Made by a program: the position numbers and the translations under genes
Assembly: GCA_050249695.1 (NCBI GenBank)
Contig: JBFWQA010000002.1
Span: 372,001-436,000, forward strand
Direction: 5' to 3'
Source: JACKJP01 sp050249695
Lineage (GTDB): Bacteria; Pseudomonadota; Alphaproteobacteria; Rhizobiales; Tepidamorphaceae
Length of the DNA: 64,000 nucleotides
Shown here: positions 35,561-44,397 of the stretch, one piece after another
Layout of the letters: every line of letters starts with the position of its first letter
Numbering within the stretch: the stretch's first letter is position 1
Notes under the pieces: model-generated
Told to the model about the DNA's origin: nothing
The model's input: the letters and a program-made list of their open reading frames with translations, nothing else
The model's database searches: none

Positions 35561-38328
35561 TGGCCGTCCTTGCCCGGGCCTTTCCCGCCCGCTTCCAGCT
35601 CCTTGAGCCGGTAAAGGGCATCGAGGGCATCGCGGGGCGATAGCATATCCGGGTTGATCGCCGCCAGCGCCTCGGCGAGCATGTCGCGGGGCGGGGCTGC
35701 CGCCGGGCGGGAAGCGGGAGCCTGCGAGAACAGGGGCAGATCGCCGACGAGGCGCTCGACACCGGGCGCGCGGTCGCCCTCCTCCAGTCCGTGGAGGATG
35801 GCAGCGGCGCGCGAGACGACCGCCTCGGGAAGCCCGGCGAGCCGGGCGACCTGGATGCCGTAGGAGCGGTCCGCCGCGCCAGCGACGACCTCATGGAGAA
35901 AAACCACATTCCCCTCGTGCTCGCTGACCCGCACGGTCTGGCAGACGAGACGCGGATGATTCCGCGTCAGCGCGGTCAGCTCGTGATAATGGGTGGCGAA
36001 CATCGCCCGCGCGTGATTGACCTCGTGCAGGTGCTCGATGGTCGCCCATGCGATGGAGAGCCCGTCGAAGGTCGCGGTGCCGCGGCCTATCTCGTCGAGA
36101 ATTACGAGCGCGCGGCGGCCGGCCTGGTTGAGGATCGCCGCCGTCTCGATCATCTCGACCATGAAGGTGGAGCGGCCGCGGGCAAGATCGTCGGCCGCGC
36201 CGACGCGGCTGAAGAGCCTGTCGACGACGCCGATGCGCGCGGACCGGGCGGGAACATGGGCGCCGGTCTGGGCGAGGATCGCGATGAGCGCGTTCTGCCT
36301 CAGCCAGGTCGACTTGCCGGCCATGTTCGGGCCGGTGAGCAGAACGATGCGGCCGGCATCGGCATCGTCCGGCGGCGAAAGCCTGCAATCATTGGCGACG
36401 AAGGGCTCGCCCTTGCGCGCCAGCGCTTCCTCGACCACCGGATGGCGCCCCGCCTCGATCTCGAAATCGAGCGACCGGTCGACGATCGGGCGGACATGGC
36501 CGCGCTCCCTGGAGAGCTGTGCGAGGCCGGCTGCGCAGTCGAGCGCGGCGACCGCGCCGGAGAGCCGTTGCAGGGACGCCGCCTCGGCCAGAACCTTCTC
36601 GCGCAGGGAACGGAAAATCTCCTGTTCGATCGCCAGCGCCCGGTCGGCGGCGGCGGCGATCTGGGCGACGCATTCGGCCAGTTCGGTCGTGGTGAAGCGC
36701 ATCGCGTTCGCCATGGTCTGGCGATGGATGAAGCGGCCCGCCTGCTCGCCGGAAAGCAGCCCCTCGCCCTGTTGCGAGGGCAGCTCGATGAAATAGCCGA
36801 GCATGTTGTTGTGCTTGATGCGCAGCGCCTTCAGCCCGGTCTCTTCCTGATAGCGGGTCTGGAAGCCTGCGATGACCTGCCGGCTTTCGTCGCGCAGCGC
36901 GCGCTGGCGGTCGAGTTCGGCGTGGTAGCCGGAGGCGATGAAGCCGCCGTCGCGGGCGAGCAGGGGCGGCTCTTCGATGAGCGCCGATGAAATCTCCTCG
37001 CCGAGCGACGCCGGGGCATCCTTCAGCGCGGCGCAGGCGGCGGCGATGGCGTCCGGCTCCCCGATCAGCCCGTCACCGCCGGACAGCAGGCCGCGCAGCG
37101 TGGCGGCAACCCGGATGCAGCCGCAGATCGCGGCAAGATCGCGCGGGCCGCCCCGATCGACGGCAAGGCGCGACACGGCGCGCTCAAGATCGGGCATCGC
37201 GCGCAACTCGGCGCGGAACGCGTCGAGCAGGGCGATGCGCTCCTTGAACCAGTCGACGGCATCGAGGCGTTCGGCGATTGCGGCAACGTCGGTGAGGGGC
37301 GAGGAAAGCCTTGCGGCAAGTTCCCGGCCGCCGGCGCCGGTGACGGTGCGGTCGATGGCGGCGAGCAGCCCGCCGCCGCGTTCGCCGGACAGGCTTCGGG
37401 TCAGTTCGAGATTGGCGCGGGTCGCCGCGTCGATCACCATGAAGCCGCCGGTCGCCTCGCGCCTTGGCGGCTGGATCGGCAGGCTGGCGCCGCGCTGGGT
37501 ACTGTCGACATAGGCGAGGATCGCGGCGGCGGCGGCGATCTCGGCGCGGGTGAATTCGCCGAAGCCATCCAGCGTGCCGACGCCGAAGAAGCGCCCGATC
37601 CGGCGCTCGCCGGCCAGCGAATCGAAGCTGCGGTCGGCGAGCGGGGTGAGCGCCGCGCCGGTTTCGCCGGCCGCGGCGGCGATGGAGGCATCCGCGAACA
37701 GCGTATCGGGCAGCAGCAGTTCACTCGGTTCGATGCGGCTGAGTTCGCCGGCGAGCTGGCCGGCGGGGATGTCGGTCACCCGGAACTCGCCGGTCGAAAT
37801 ATCGATCCAGGCGAGCGCGAAGCGGGCTGCGTCGCGTCCGCCCGTCGCCGCAAGCGCCGCGAGATAATTGTTGCGGCGCGCATCGAGGATGTTCTCCTCG
37901 GTGATCGTACCGGGCGTCACAAGGCGGACGACGTCGCGGCGGACGACCGATTTGGAGCCGCGTTTCCTCGCCTCGGCGGGATCTTCCATCTGCTCGCAGA
38001 CGGCGATCCTGTAGCCTTTCCGGATCAGCTTGTGCAGATAGTCGGCGGCGGCGTGAACGGGCACCCCGCACATCGGGATATCCTCGTCCAGATGCTTGCC
38101 GCGTTTCGTCAGCGTGATGCCGAGCGCGCGGGCCGCCTCGACCGCGTCGTCGAAGAACAGCTCGTAGAAATCACCCATCCGATAGAACAGGAGGCAATCG
38201 GGATGGGCCGCCTTGATCTCCAGGAACTGGCGCATCATCGGGGTGACGCGCGGGTCGTCCCACGCATCGTTCGACGCCGCCCCGGTGCTGGCGGTGTCGA
38301 GTTCCCGGGAAGGTATTGCCTGCGCCAT
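35557..38328 (-). CDS. mutS: DNA mismatch repair protein MutS
   Basis: Mismatch-recognition ATPase, 923 residues. The mismatch-contacting Phe-x-Glu is in LLFYRMGDFYELFFDDA, Walker A in LLTGPNMAGKSTWLRQNALI, and the Walker B region in ALVILDEIGRGTATFDGLSI. The C-terminal dimerisation/beta-clamp portion ends LEAGGKGPGKDGQ. Divergent from maeB across 229 bases. Confidence 0.98.
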   Translation of the reverse strand: MAQAIPSRELDTASTGAASNDAWDDPRVTPMMRQFLEIKAAHPDCLLFYRMGDFYELFFDDAVEAARALGITLTKRGKHLDEDIPMCGVPVHAAADYLHKLIRKGYRIAVCEQMEDPAEARKRGSKSVVRRDVVRLVTPGTITEENILDARRNNYLAALAATGGRDAARFALAWIDISTGEFRVTDIPAGQLAGELSRIEPSELLLPDTLFADASIAAAAGETGAALTPLADRSFDSLAGERRIGRFFGVGTLDGFGEFTRAEIAAAAAILAYVDSTQRGASLPIQPPRREATGGFMVIDAATRANLELTRSLSGERGGGLLAAIDRTVTGAGGRELAARLSSPLTDVAAIAERLDAVDWFKERIALLDAFRAELRAMPDLERAVSRLAVDRGGPRDLAAICGCIRVAATLRGLLSGGDGLIGEPDAIAAACAALKDAPASLGEEISSALIEEPPLLARDGGFIASGYHAELDRQRALRDESRQVIAGFQTRYQEETGLKALRIKHNNMLGYFIELPSQQGEGLLSGEQAGRFIHRQTMANAMRFTTTELAECVAQIAAAADRALAIEQEIFRSLREKVLAEAASLQRLSGAVAALDCAAGLAQLSRERGHVRPIVDRSLDFEIEAGRHPVVEEALARKGEPFVANDCRLSPPDDADAGRIVLLTGPNMAGKSTWLRQNALIAILAQTGAHVPARSARIGVVDRLFSRVGAADDLARGRSTFMVEMIETAAILNQAGRRALVILDEIGRGTATFDGLSIAWATIEHLHEVNHARAMFATHYHELTALTRNHPRLVCQTVRVSEHEGNVVFLHEVVAGAADRSYGIQVARLAGLPEAVVSRAAAILHGLEEGDRAPGVERLVGDLPLFSQAPASRPAAAPPRDMLAEALAAINPDMLSPRDALDALYRLKELEAGGKGPGKDGQ

Positions 38329-38506
38329 CCGCCCTTATCGTCCGCGTAACCGTCCGCCCGACCCTGTTGCCGCCGAAGTCCCGCGATTCTAGAATGCTTC
38401 CGGTCCCGTTGGAACCGTTGGACGCTGCCGAACCGGCCTCATGCACAGGCATTGCTGCTGCGGCGCTTTAACGCAAGTTGCGCTATCGCCCATCGGACAG
38501 GTTGAG

Positions 38507-38549
38507 TCGCGCACACGCGCGACGTAATGTCCCGCTTTCGCCGGGGACA
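38507..38549 (+). other. two small hairpins in the maeB leader, one covering the ribosome site
   Basis: TCGCGC-acac-GCGCGA (38507-38522), then TGTCCC (38528-38533) with GGGACA (38544-38549). The only purine-rich ribosome-binding sequence before ATG 38558, GGGGA (38543-38547), is inside the right arm of the second hairpin. Translation control is possible but purely inferred. Confidence 0.4.
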
Positions 38550-38557
38550 AGCACATC

Positions 38558-40837
38558 ATGTCGCGTAACAAGACGGGCGCCAAACGCCCGACATTCACTG
38601 ATCAGGAAGCGCTGCAGTTTCACAGCCAGGGACGGCCGGGGAAGCTCGAAATCACGCCGACGAAGCCGATGGCGACGCAGCGCGATCTCAGCCTTGCCTA
38701 TTCGCCGGGCGTCGCCGTGCCGGTGCGCGCCATCGCCGAGGACCCTTCGCGCGCCTATGACTACACGACGCGCGGCAATCTGGTGGCGGTCATCTCCAAC
38801 GGCACCGCGATCCTCGGCCTCGGCAATCTCGGCGCGCTGGCGTCAAAGCCCGTGATGGAGGGGAAGTCCGTCCTCTTCAAGCGTTTCGCCGATGTCGATT
38901 CCATCGATCTGGAAGTCGATACGGAGGACACGGAGGCCTTCATCAACTGCGTGAAGCTGCTCGGTCCCTCCTTCGGCGGAATCAATCTGGAAGACATCAA
39001 GGCGCCGGACTGCTTCGTGATCGAACAGCGGCTGCGCGAGGTCATGGACATCCCCGTCTTCCATGACGACCAGCACGGCACGGCGATCATCGCGCTCGCC
39101 GGGCTGATCAACGCGCTGGACCTGACCGGTAGGGACATCCGCAACACGAAGCTCGTCTGCAATGGCGCGGGCGCGGCGGCGATCGCATGCGTCGAACTCG
39201 TCAAGACGATGGGTTTTCCCCATGACAACGTCATCGTCTGCGATACCAAGGGCGTGATCCACAAGGACCGCACGGACGGCATGAACCAGTGGAAGTCCGC
39301 GCATGCGGTCGACACAAAGCTGCGCACGCTGGAAGAGGCCATCGTCGGCGCGGACGTCTTTTTCGGCCTGTCCGCGAAAGGCGCGCTGAGCGCCGAGATG
39401 GTCGCGACGATGAACGCCAATCCGATCATTTTCGCGATGGCCAATCCCGATCCGGAGATCACGCCGGAGGAAGTCGCGTCCGTGCGCGAGGACGCCATCG
39501 TCGCGACCGGGCGCTCAGACTATCCCAACCAGGTCAACAATGTCCTGGGCTTTCCCTATATATTCCGCGGCGCGCTCGACGTGCGCGCGACGACGATCAA
39601 TGACGAGATGAAGATCGCCGCTGCGCAGGCGCTCGCCGAACTGGCGCGGGCGGACGTTCCCGACCAGGTCGCTGCGGCCTATTCAGGCACGCGTCCGCGC
39701 TACGGCCCCGATTACATCATCCCGGTGCCGTTCGACCCGCGGCTGATCAGCTGGATACCGGCGGCCGTCGCCCGCGCGGCGATGGATACCGGCGTCGCGC
39801 GCCGCCCGATCGTCGATCTGGAGCGCTACAAGGACAGCCTTTCGGCGCGGCAGAACCCGATCGCCGGCACCTTCCAGCGGATCTTCGAGAAAGTCCGCCG
39901 CAGCCCCAAGCGCGTGGTGTTCACCGAGGGCGAGGAGGAGCAGGTCATCCGCGCGGCCTACACATTCGCCAATAACGGCCTCGGCGTGCCGGTGCTGATC
40001 GGGCGCGACGAGACGATCCGCCAGATGATCGCCGAGATGGGCCTGGAGCCGCGCGACGACATCGAGGTCACGAACGCGCGGCTCGCCAGCCGCAACGCCG
40101 ATTACGCCGATTTCCTTTACCAGCGGATGCAGCGAAAGGGCCTGATGCAGCGCGACTGCCAGCGGCTGGTGAACACCGACCGCAACTATTTCGCCGCCTG
40201 CATGGTGGCCACCGGCGACGCCGACGCGATGGTGACGGGCGTCACGCGCAACTACGCGCTGGTGCTCGACGACATCCGCCGGGTGATCGATCCGAAGCCC
40301 GGCCACCGGGTGATCGGCGTCACCATCGCGCTTTGCCGCGGCAGGACCGTGCTGATCGCCGACACCGCGGTGCACGACATGCCGACGACGGAGGAACTCG
40401 CCGACATCGCCGAGGAAGCCGCCGAAGTCGCGCGCCGGCTCGGCCATGAGCCCCGCGTCGCGATGCTCGCCTATTCGACGTTCGGCTACCCGCGCGGGGA
40501 ACGCTCGGACCGGGTGCAGGAAGCGGTCAGGCTGCTCGACCGCCGGCGCGTCGATTTCGAGTATGACGGCGAAATGGCGGCGGATGTCGCGCTCAACCGC
40601 GACCTGATGGCGGCGTTTCCCTTCTGCCGGCTTTCCGGGCCGGCGAACGTGCTCGTCATGCCGGCGTTCCACTCCGCGTCGATCTCCACGAAGATGCTGC
40701 AGGAACTCGGCGGATCGACGATCATCGGGCCGCTGCTCGTCGGACTCGACAAGCCGGTCCAGATCGTGCCGCTCGGCGCGACCGACGTCGATCTGGTCAA
40801 CATGGCGGCGATCGCCGCGTTCGGGATCGGCGGCTGA
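38558..40837 (+). CDS. maeB: NADP-dependent malic enzyme with phosphotransacetylase-like domain
   Basis: 759-residue MaeB/Tme-type malic enzyme: oxidative decarboxylation of malate to pyruvate. Residues ~1-430 are the malic enzyme (YSPGVAVPVRAIAEDPSRAY, FHDDQHGTAIIALAGLINAL, and LVCNGAGAAAIACVELVKTM for the nucleotide). Residues ~440-759 are a phosphotransacetylase-like domain (RRSPKRVVFTEGEEEQVIRA) that in such fusions is regulatory, usually without measurable acetyltransferase activity. Divergent from mutS as recalled for Sinorhizobium tme. Confidence 0.95.
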   Translation: MSRNKTGAKRPTFTDQEALQFHSQGRPGKLEITPTKPMATQRDLSLAYSPGVAVPVRAIAEDPSRAYDYTTRGNLVAVISNGTAILGLGNLGALASKPVMEGKSVLFKRFADVDSIDLEVDTEDTEAFINCVKLLGPSFGGINLEDIKAPDCFVIEQRLREVMDIPVFHDDQHGTAIIALAGLINALDLTGRDIRNTKLVCNGAGAAAIACVELVKTMGFPHDNVIVCDTKGVIHKDRTDGMNQWKSAHAVDTKLRTLEEAIVGADVFFGLSAKGALSAEMVATMNANPIIFAMANPDPEITPEEVASVREDAIVATGRSDYPNQVNNVLGFPYIFRGALDVRATTINDEMKIAAAQALAELARADVPDQVAAAYSGTRPRYGPDYIIPVPFDPRLISWIPAAVARAAMDTGVARRPIVDLERYKDSLSARQNPIAGTFQRIFEKVRRSPKRVVFTEGEEEQVIRAAYTFANNGLGVPVLIGRDETIRQMIAEMGLEPRDDIEVTNARLASRNADYADFLYQRMQRKGLMQRDCQRLVNTDRNYFAACMVATGDADAMVTGVTRNYALVLDDIRRVIDPKPGHRVIGVTIALCRGRTVLIADTAVHDMPTTEELADIAEEAAEVARRLGHEPRVAMLAYSTFGYPRGERSDRVQEAVRLLDRRRVDFEYDGEMAADVALNRDLMAAFPFCRLSGPANVLVMPAFHSASISTKMLQELGGSTIIGPLLVGLDKPVQIVPLGATDVDLVNMAAIAAFGIGG

Positions 40838-40885
40838 GATCGTCAGGCATCGCGGGCGCGCGTTCGACCCGGAAACAAGGCGGTG

Positions 40886-40987
40886 TGGGTCGCCGGATCA
40901 AATCCGACGATGGCGGGCTTCGGGTTGGGGTGGCGTTGGTTTTCCCACCCCTCCCACCGTCATTGCCGGGCGCGACCCGGCAATCCA
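40886..40987. repeat. REP-like inverted-repeat element between maeB and mmcB
   Basis: The second copy of the two-arm element seen at 8242-8373. The left arm (40886-40914, containing GTCGCCGGATC) is an imperfect reverse complement of the right arm (40959-40987, containing GTCATTGCCGGGCGCGACCC). The right arm also folds on itself (TTGCCGGG/CCCGGCAA). Like the first copy it lies between the 3' ends of convergent genes, which fits a role in transcript ends or simply a tolerated repeat. Confidence 0.65.
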
Positions 40988-41021
40988 TGCCGCTGTCCTC
41001 TCGCCCTAATGAAGGCCCGCG

Positions 41022-41501
41022 CTAGTACTCCGGCGCCTGCGCCGAAGGGTCGAAGGCGAGGTGCAGCCGGTCGGCGGCGGCCCTTGCGAACATCAGCGTC
41101 AGCATCCGCCGCCGCGCGCCGGCGAGCTTCTCCTCCACCGCCTCGCGCAGGATCGCCGCGCCATATTCGTCGGCGGCGATGAAGCCGGCGTCCGCGGGGA
41201 AGATGTCGATGGAAAGATCGGTCGGCGCGGCGAAATAGATCAGGTCGCAGAATTCGCGGTATTCATGCCATTTGGCGTCTGCCCTGAGATCGGCGACGCT
41301 CGACTTTATTTCAACGATCATGATCTGCCCGGACGGCGAGATCGCCATGATGTCGGCGCGCCGTCCCGTCCTCAGCGTGACCTCCGGAACGCTCGACCAG
41401 CCTTCGGCGCGCAGCATCCGGCGCACCCCGCGCTGAACCATCAGCGCGCGCGGCGACTGGCGAAGGTCCTCCAGCGGATCGCGGCCGAAGATGTCGCTCA
41501 T
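41022..41501 (-). CDS. mmcB: MmcB-family DNA repair protein (PD-(D/E)XK nuclease fold)
   Basis: 159 residues. The nuclease-like core is Asp50 in RTGRRADIMAIS and Glu64-x-Lys66 in IMIVEIKSSVADLR, the D...ExK arrangement. Caulobacter MmcB contributes to mitomycin C resistance. It overlaps the upstream oxidoreductase gene by four bases and is probably co-transcribed with it. It ends near the maeB-side REP-like element. Confidence 0.85.
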   Translation of the reverse strand: MSDIFGRDPLEDLRQSPRALMVQRGVRRMLRAEGWSSVPEVTLRTGRRADIMAISPSGQIMIVEIKSSVADLRADAKWHEYREFCDLIYFAAPTDLSIDIFPADAGFIAADEYGAAILREAVEEKLAGARRRMLTLMFARAAADRLHLAFDPSAQAPEY

Positions 41502-42484
41502 ATCATCATCAGCGGTTTGCCCGTCACGCCCCGCGTCTCCAGACTTTCATGCGCCTCTTCCACGCTGTCCATCGTGTAGCGCCCGCCCTGGCGGATCTTC
41601 AGCTGCCCGGCGAGAATGGCCGAAAAGATGTCGTTCGCCCGCATGCGGAATTCTTCTCCCGTCGCCACGTGATCGGCAAGCCGCGGCCGGGTCAGAAACA
41701 GCGACCCCGCCTCGCCAAGCTCGATCGGGCTCAGATCGGTGACCGAGCCGGTGACCGAGCCGAAATTGACGATCAGCCCGCGCTTTCGCGCCGCGCGGAA
41801 GCTGTCGCGCAGCGTTTCCTTGCCGAGCGGGTCGAAGACGACATCGACGCCCTTTCCATCCGTCGCCGCGCGCGCATGCTCGGCAAAGCCGCCCGCGTCG
41901 TAAGCGAAGCACTTTTCCGCCCCCAGCGCCTCGACGATGGCGCGCTTTTCTTCCGTGCTCGCCGTGGCCAGCACGCGGATGCCCCTGGCGGCGGCAAGCT
42001 GCACCATGATCTGGCCGATCCCGCCCGAGGCGGCGTGGATCAGGCAACTATCGCCCTTTTCAAGCCGGCCGACCTCGTTCAGCAGGTAATGCGCGGTCAG
42101 CCCGTGAAACAGGCTGGACGCCGCCATCTCATAGGAAATGCCGTCCGGCAGTTTCACCGTCCGCGCCGCCGTGACGACGGCATAGTCGGCATAGGAACCC
42201 CAGACGAGGCAGTAGGCGACACGGTCGCCGGGCCGAAAATCATCCACGCCCGGCCCGGTTTCGACGACCTCGCCCGCGCCTTCGACGCCGAGCGTCACCG
42301 GTAGCGTCACCGGATAGGTCGTGGAGCCGTGATATTTGCCGATCCTTGTGTGCACATCCATGAAGTTGATGCCGGCGACCGCGAGCTTCACCAGCAATTC
42401 GCCCTTGCCGGGCTTCGGGATATCGAGCTCGCGCCGGATCAGCACCTCCGGCCCGCCGTAAGCGTCGATCTGGATGGCCCGCAT
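41498..42484 (-). CDS. NADPH:quinone oxidoreductase (zinc-independent MDR family)
   Basis: 328-residue medium-chain dehydrogenase/reductase without the catalytic-zinc cysteines: GroES-like N-terminal half (MRAIQIDAYGGPEVL) and a Rossmann half with CLIHAASGGIGQIMVQLAAA (AxxGGxG), VFDPLGKETL and the end VTGKPLMMI. It resembles quinone oxidoreductase (Qor) proteins that reduce quinones with NADPH; the true substrate is unknown. SD AGGGAGAACG precedes ATG 42484. It is translationally coupled to mmcB. Confidence 0.9.
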   Translation of the reverse strand: MRAIQIDAYGGPEVLIRRELDIPKPGKGELLVKLAVAGINFMDVHTRIGKYHGSTTYPVTLPVTLGVEGAGEVVETGPGVDDFRPGDRVAYCLVWGSYADYAVVTAARTVKLPDGISYEMAASSLFHGLTAHYLLNEVGRLEKGDSCLIHAASGGIGQIMVQLAAARGIRVLATASTEEKRAIVEALGAEKCFAYDAGGFAEHARAATDGKGVDVVFDPLGKETLRDSFRAARKRGLIVNFGSVTGSVTDLSPIELGEAGSLFLTRPRLADHVATGEEFRMRANDIFSAILAGQLKIRQGGRYTMDSVEEAHESLETRGVTGKPLMMI

Positions 42485-42652
42485 CGTCTTCCGTTCTCCC
42501 TTCGTCTGCCGTCCGGGAAACCCTTCTAGGCGCGATTGCCTTCACCGGCAAATCCGCCGCGCACGCGCCGGGGGTTTCAACGGGTACCCGTTTGCTTCAA
42601 GCTTCCCCGGCCAGGAACAACGGTCCTGAAACAGGGAGGCAACACGGTTTTC

Positions 42653-43540
42653 ATGGTGCGCTTCAGCGTCGGCGATGTGACGATCACCCGCATCGAGGAG
42701 ATGAACGGGCCGGGCATGAAGCCGGCCGAACTCTTCCGCGGCTTCAGCGAAAAGATGCTCGACGCCTGCCCCGACGCGCTGACGCCCGGCCTCTACCACG
42801 CCAAATCCGCCCGGCTCTTTTCCAGCATCCACAGCTGGCTGATCGAGATCGGCGGCAAAAAGGTGCTCGTCGATACCGCCTCCGGCAACGACAAGGTGAG
42901 GCCGGGCCTTTTTTCCCGTTTCGATCATCTCAATCTGCCCTGGCTGGACAACCTGAAGGCCGCCGGTTTTGAGCCGGAGGATATCGACATCGTCTTTTGC
43001 ACCCATCTCCATGTCGATCATGTCGGCTGGAACACGAAGCTTGAGGACGGCAAATGGGTGCCGACCTTCCCGCAGGCCGAATATGTCTTAGGCCGCGCCG
43101 AATATGATCACTGGACGACCGGCCCCGGCGCGGCGAACCTGCCCGACAACAAGGCGGTGATCGAGGACAGCGTGACGCCGCTGATCGGCGTTGCCGATGT
43201 GCGCATGCTGGAGGATGGCGAGGAGGTTCTGCCCGGCCTTGTGGCCACGATCGCCCCCGGCCACACGATGCAGCAGATGGTGCTGGACCATGACGGGCCG
43301 GAGGGCGGGTTCGTCTGCTCGGCCGACGTCTTCCACCACCCCTTGCAGGTCTGGTACCCGGAAATGTCGAGCCTCTTTGCCGAAAACCCGGCGCTGGCCG
43401 CCAGAACGCGGTTTGAGCTTTTCAGCGAATGGGCGTCCAAGGGCCGCCTCGTCCTGCCCAGCCACCCCGGCGCGCCCTTCGCCGGCTATATCCGCCAGCA
43501 GGGCGGCAAGTTCAGGTACGAGCCGGCCACACCGGTTTGA
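42653..43540 (+). CDS. metallo-beta-lactamase-fold hydrolase
   Basis: 295 residues. The zinc motif H-x-H-x-D-H is in CTHLHVDHVGWNTK, a further ligand His in IAPGHTMQQM and an Asp in SADVFHHPLQVWYP. Sequences of this shape (GPGAANLPDNKAVIEDSVTP region, MVRFSVGDVTITRIEE start) are general MBL-fold hydrolases near quorum-quenching and alkylsulfatase groups; the substrate cannot be told. ATG 42653 is preferred because GGGAGG lies upstream and family members start near there. First plus-strand gene of the accessory stretch. Confidence 0.85.
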   Translation: MVRFSVGDVTITRIEEMNGPGMKPAELFRGFSEKMLDACPDALTPGLYHAKSARLFSSIHSWLIEIGGKKVLVDTASGNDKVRPGLFSRFDHLNLPWLDNLKAAGFEPEDIDIVFCTHLHVDHVGWNTKLEDGKWVPTFPQAEYVLGRAEYDHWTTGPGAANLPDNKAVIEDSVTPLIGVADVRMLEDGEEVLPGLVATIAPGHTMQQMVLDHDGPEGGFVCSADVFHHPLQVWYPEMSSLFAENPALAARTRFELFSEWASKGRLVLPSHPGAPFAGYIRQQGGKFRYEPATPV

Positions 43541-43569
43541 GTGGGCGGTTGACTGTGATGAGTGCGTAA

Positions 43570-44052
43570 ATGGAATTAGTCTGGTCCGATCAAGCCGGTG
43601 AGATGGTGACCGCCCTTGCAGGGATGTGTCTCGACAGTTTTTCAGTCAGCGGCGCGACATTGCAATTGTGCTTGCTTCGTCTGCCGCAGGTGCAAGGGCT
43701 TCCCGATGAGCTCTGGCTGAGCACGACCTGTCCTGTCTTCTTCAGGCAAGCCGACCCGCTTGCGTCCAGGGCGCCTGACGATGAGCAAGAGTTCTATGCT
43801 TCAAGGGAACGCGCGCTTGTCGCCATCTTTAGGCTGAATGCGTGTGAAATCCTCAATGCGGTCATCCACGCGGATGGTTCACTGGAGCTGCGGTTCGAGA
43901 CCGGTTCAGTCGTCGTGGTGCCGGATGATCCGGTGGACGAAGTATTCTGGGAGGTCGGCGACAGGCCGCCGTCCTATGAGCATGGGCCAGAGTGGCTGGT
44001 TTTGCTTTCCGAAACCGCGACCGGCATGGAGTTCTTCTGCAAGCGGTCCTGA
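43570..44052 (+). CDS. hypothetical protein, 160 aa (small cytoplasmic, immunity-protein-like)
   Basis: Not recognised. The protein is acidic and soluble with no signal peptide or membrane helix. The central segment LNAVIHADGSLELRFETGSV, followed by VVVPDDPVDEVFWEVG, has the alternating beta pattern of small immunity-type or DUF6188-like proteins, but I cannot assign a family. Codon use and G+C are lower than in flanking core genes, suggesting acquisition. It starts 30 bases after the hydrolase gene with no strong ribosome site (TGATGAGTGCGTAA upstream). Confidence 0.6.
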   Translation: MELVWSDQAGEMVTALAGMCLDSFSVSGATLQLCLLRLPQVQGLPDELWLSTTCPVFFRQADPLASRAPDDEQEFYASRERALVAIFRLNACEILNAVIHADGSLELRFETGSVVVVPDDPVDEVFWEVGDRPPSYEHGPEWLVLLSETATGMEFFCKRS

Positions 44053-44147
44053 TCTTCCGCACCTGAACGATTTGCTTGCCGGTTTTCTTCTGCCGGATCA
44101 GGATGCTTGCTGGCGCTGCTTGTGGCGTTGTTCGGGGACAATTCAAG

Positions 44148-44330
44148 ATGAACAATCCGAAGGTGACGGCGGCGATCGGCGCCGTGGCTTCACTCTATCT
44201 CGGCTACAGGCTTTTCGGGCCGACCGACGAAGCGCCGAGCCCCACGCTCTATGCCCTGCAATGGGTGCTCTTCATCGCCGCGCTGATCGGGCTGGTCGGC
44301 GGGCTTTATCAGATGTCGAAGGGGAAGTGA
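44148..44330 (+). CDS. small membrane protein, 60 aa
   Basis: Starts MNNPKVTAAIGAVASLYLGY at ATG 44148. Two hydrophobic stretches (about residues 7-22 and 34-54, LYALQWVLFIAALIGLVGGL) and a basic end MSKGK suggest a hairpin inner-membrane protein. The frame opens at 44076 but the extra residues look non-coding. No family recognised; the sense of the small ORF is supported by its clean hydrophobic pattern only. Confidence 0.55.
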   Translation: MNNPKVTAAIGAVASLYLGYRLFGPTDEAPSPTLYALQWVLFIAALIGLVGGLYQMSKGK

Positions 44331-44397
44331 GGCGATGCCGGACGCCCTGAGATTGCGCATTTTGTCCGAGTTTACCTTTGATGACGCCTCGCGCCTA

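Noticed and set aside
42493..42507. LexA-like GTTC-N7-GTCT upstream of the oxidoreductase-mmcB pair
   Set aside because: One defined base is wrong, and the sequence is the ribosome-binding region just before ATG 42484, so it is probably fortuitous.
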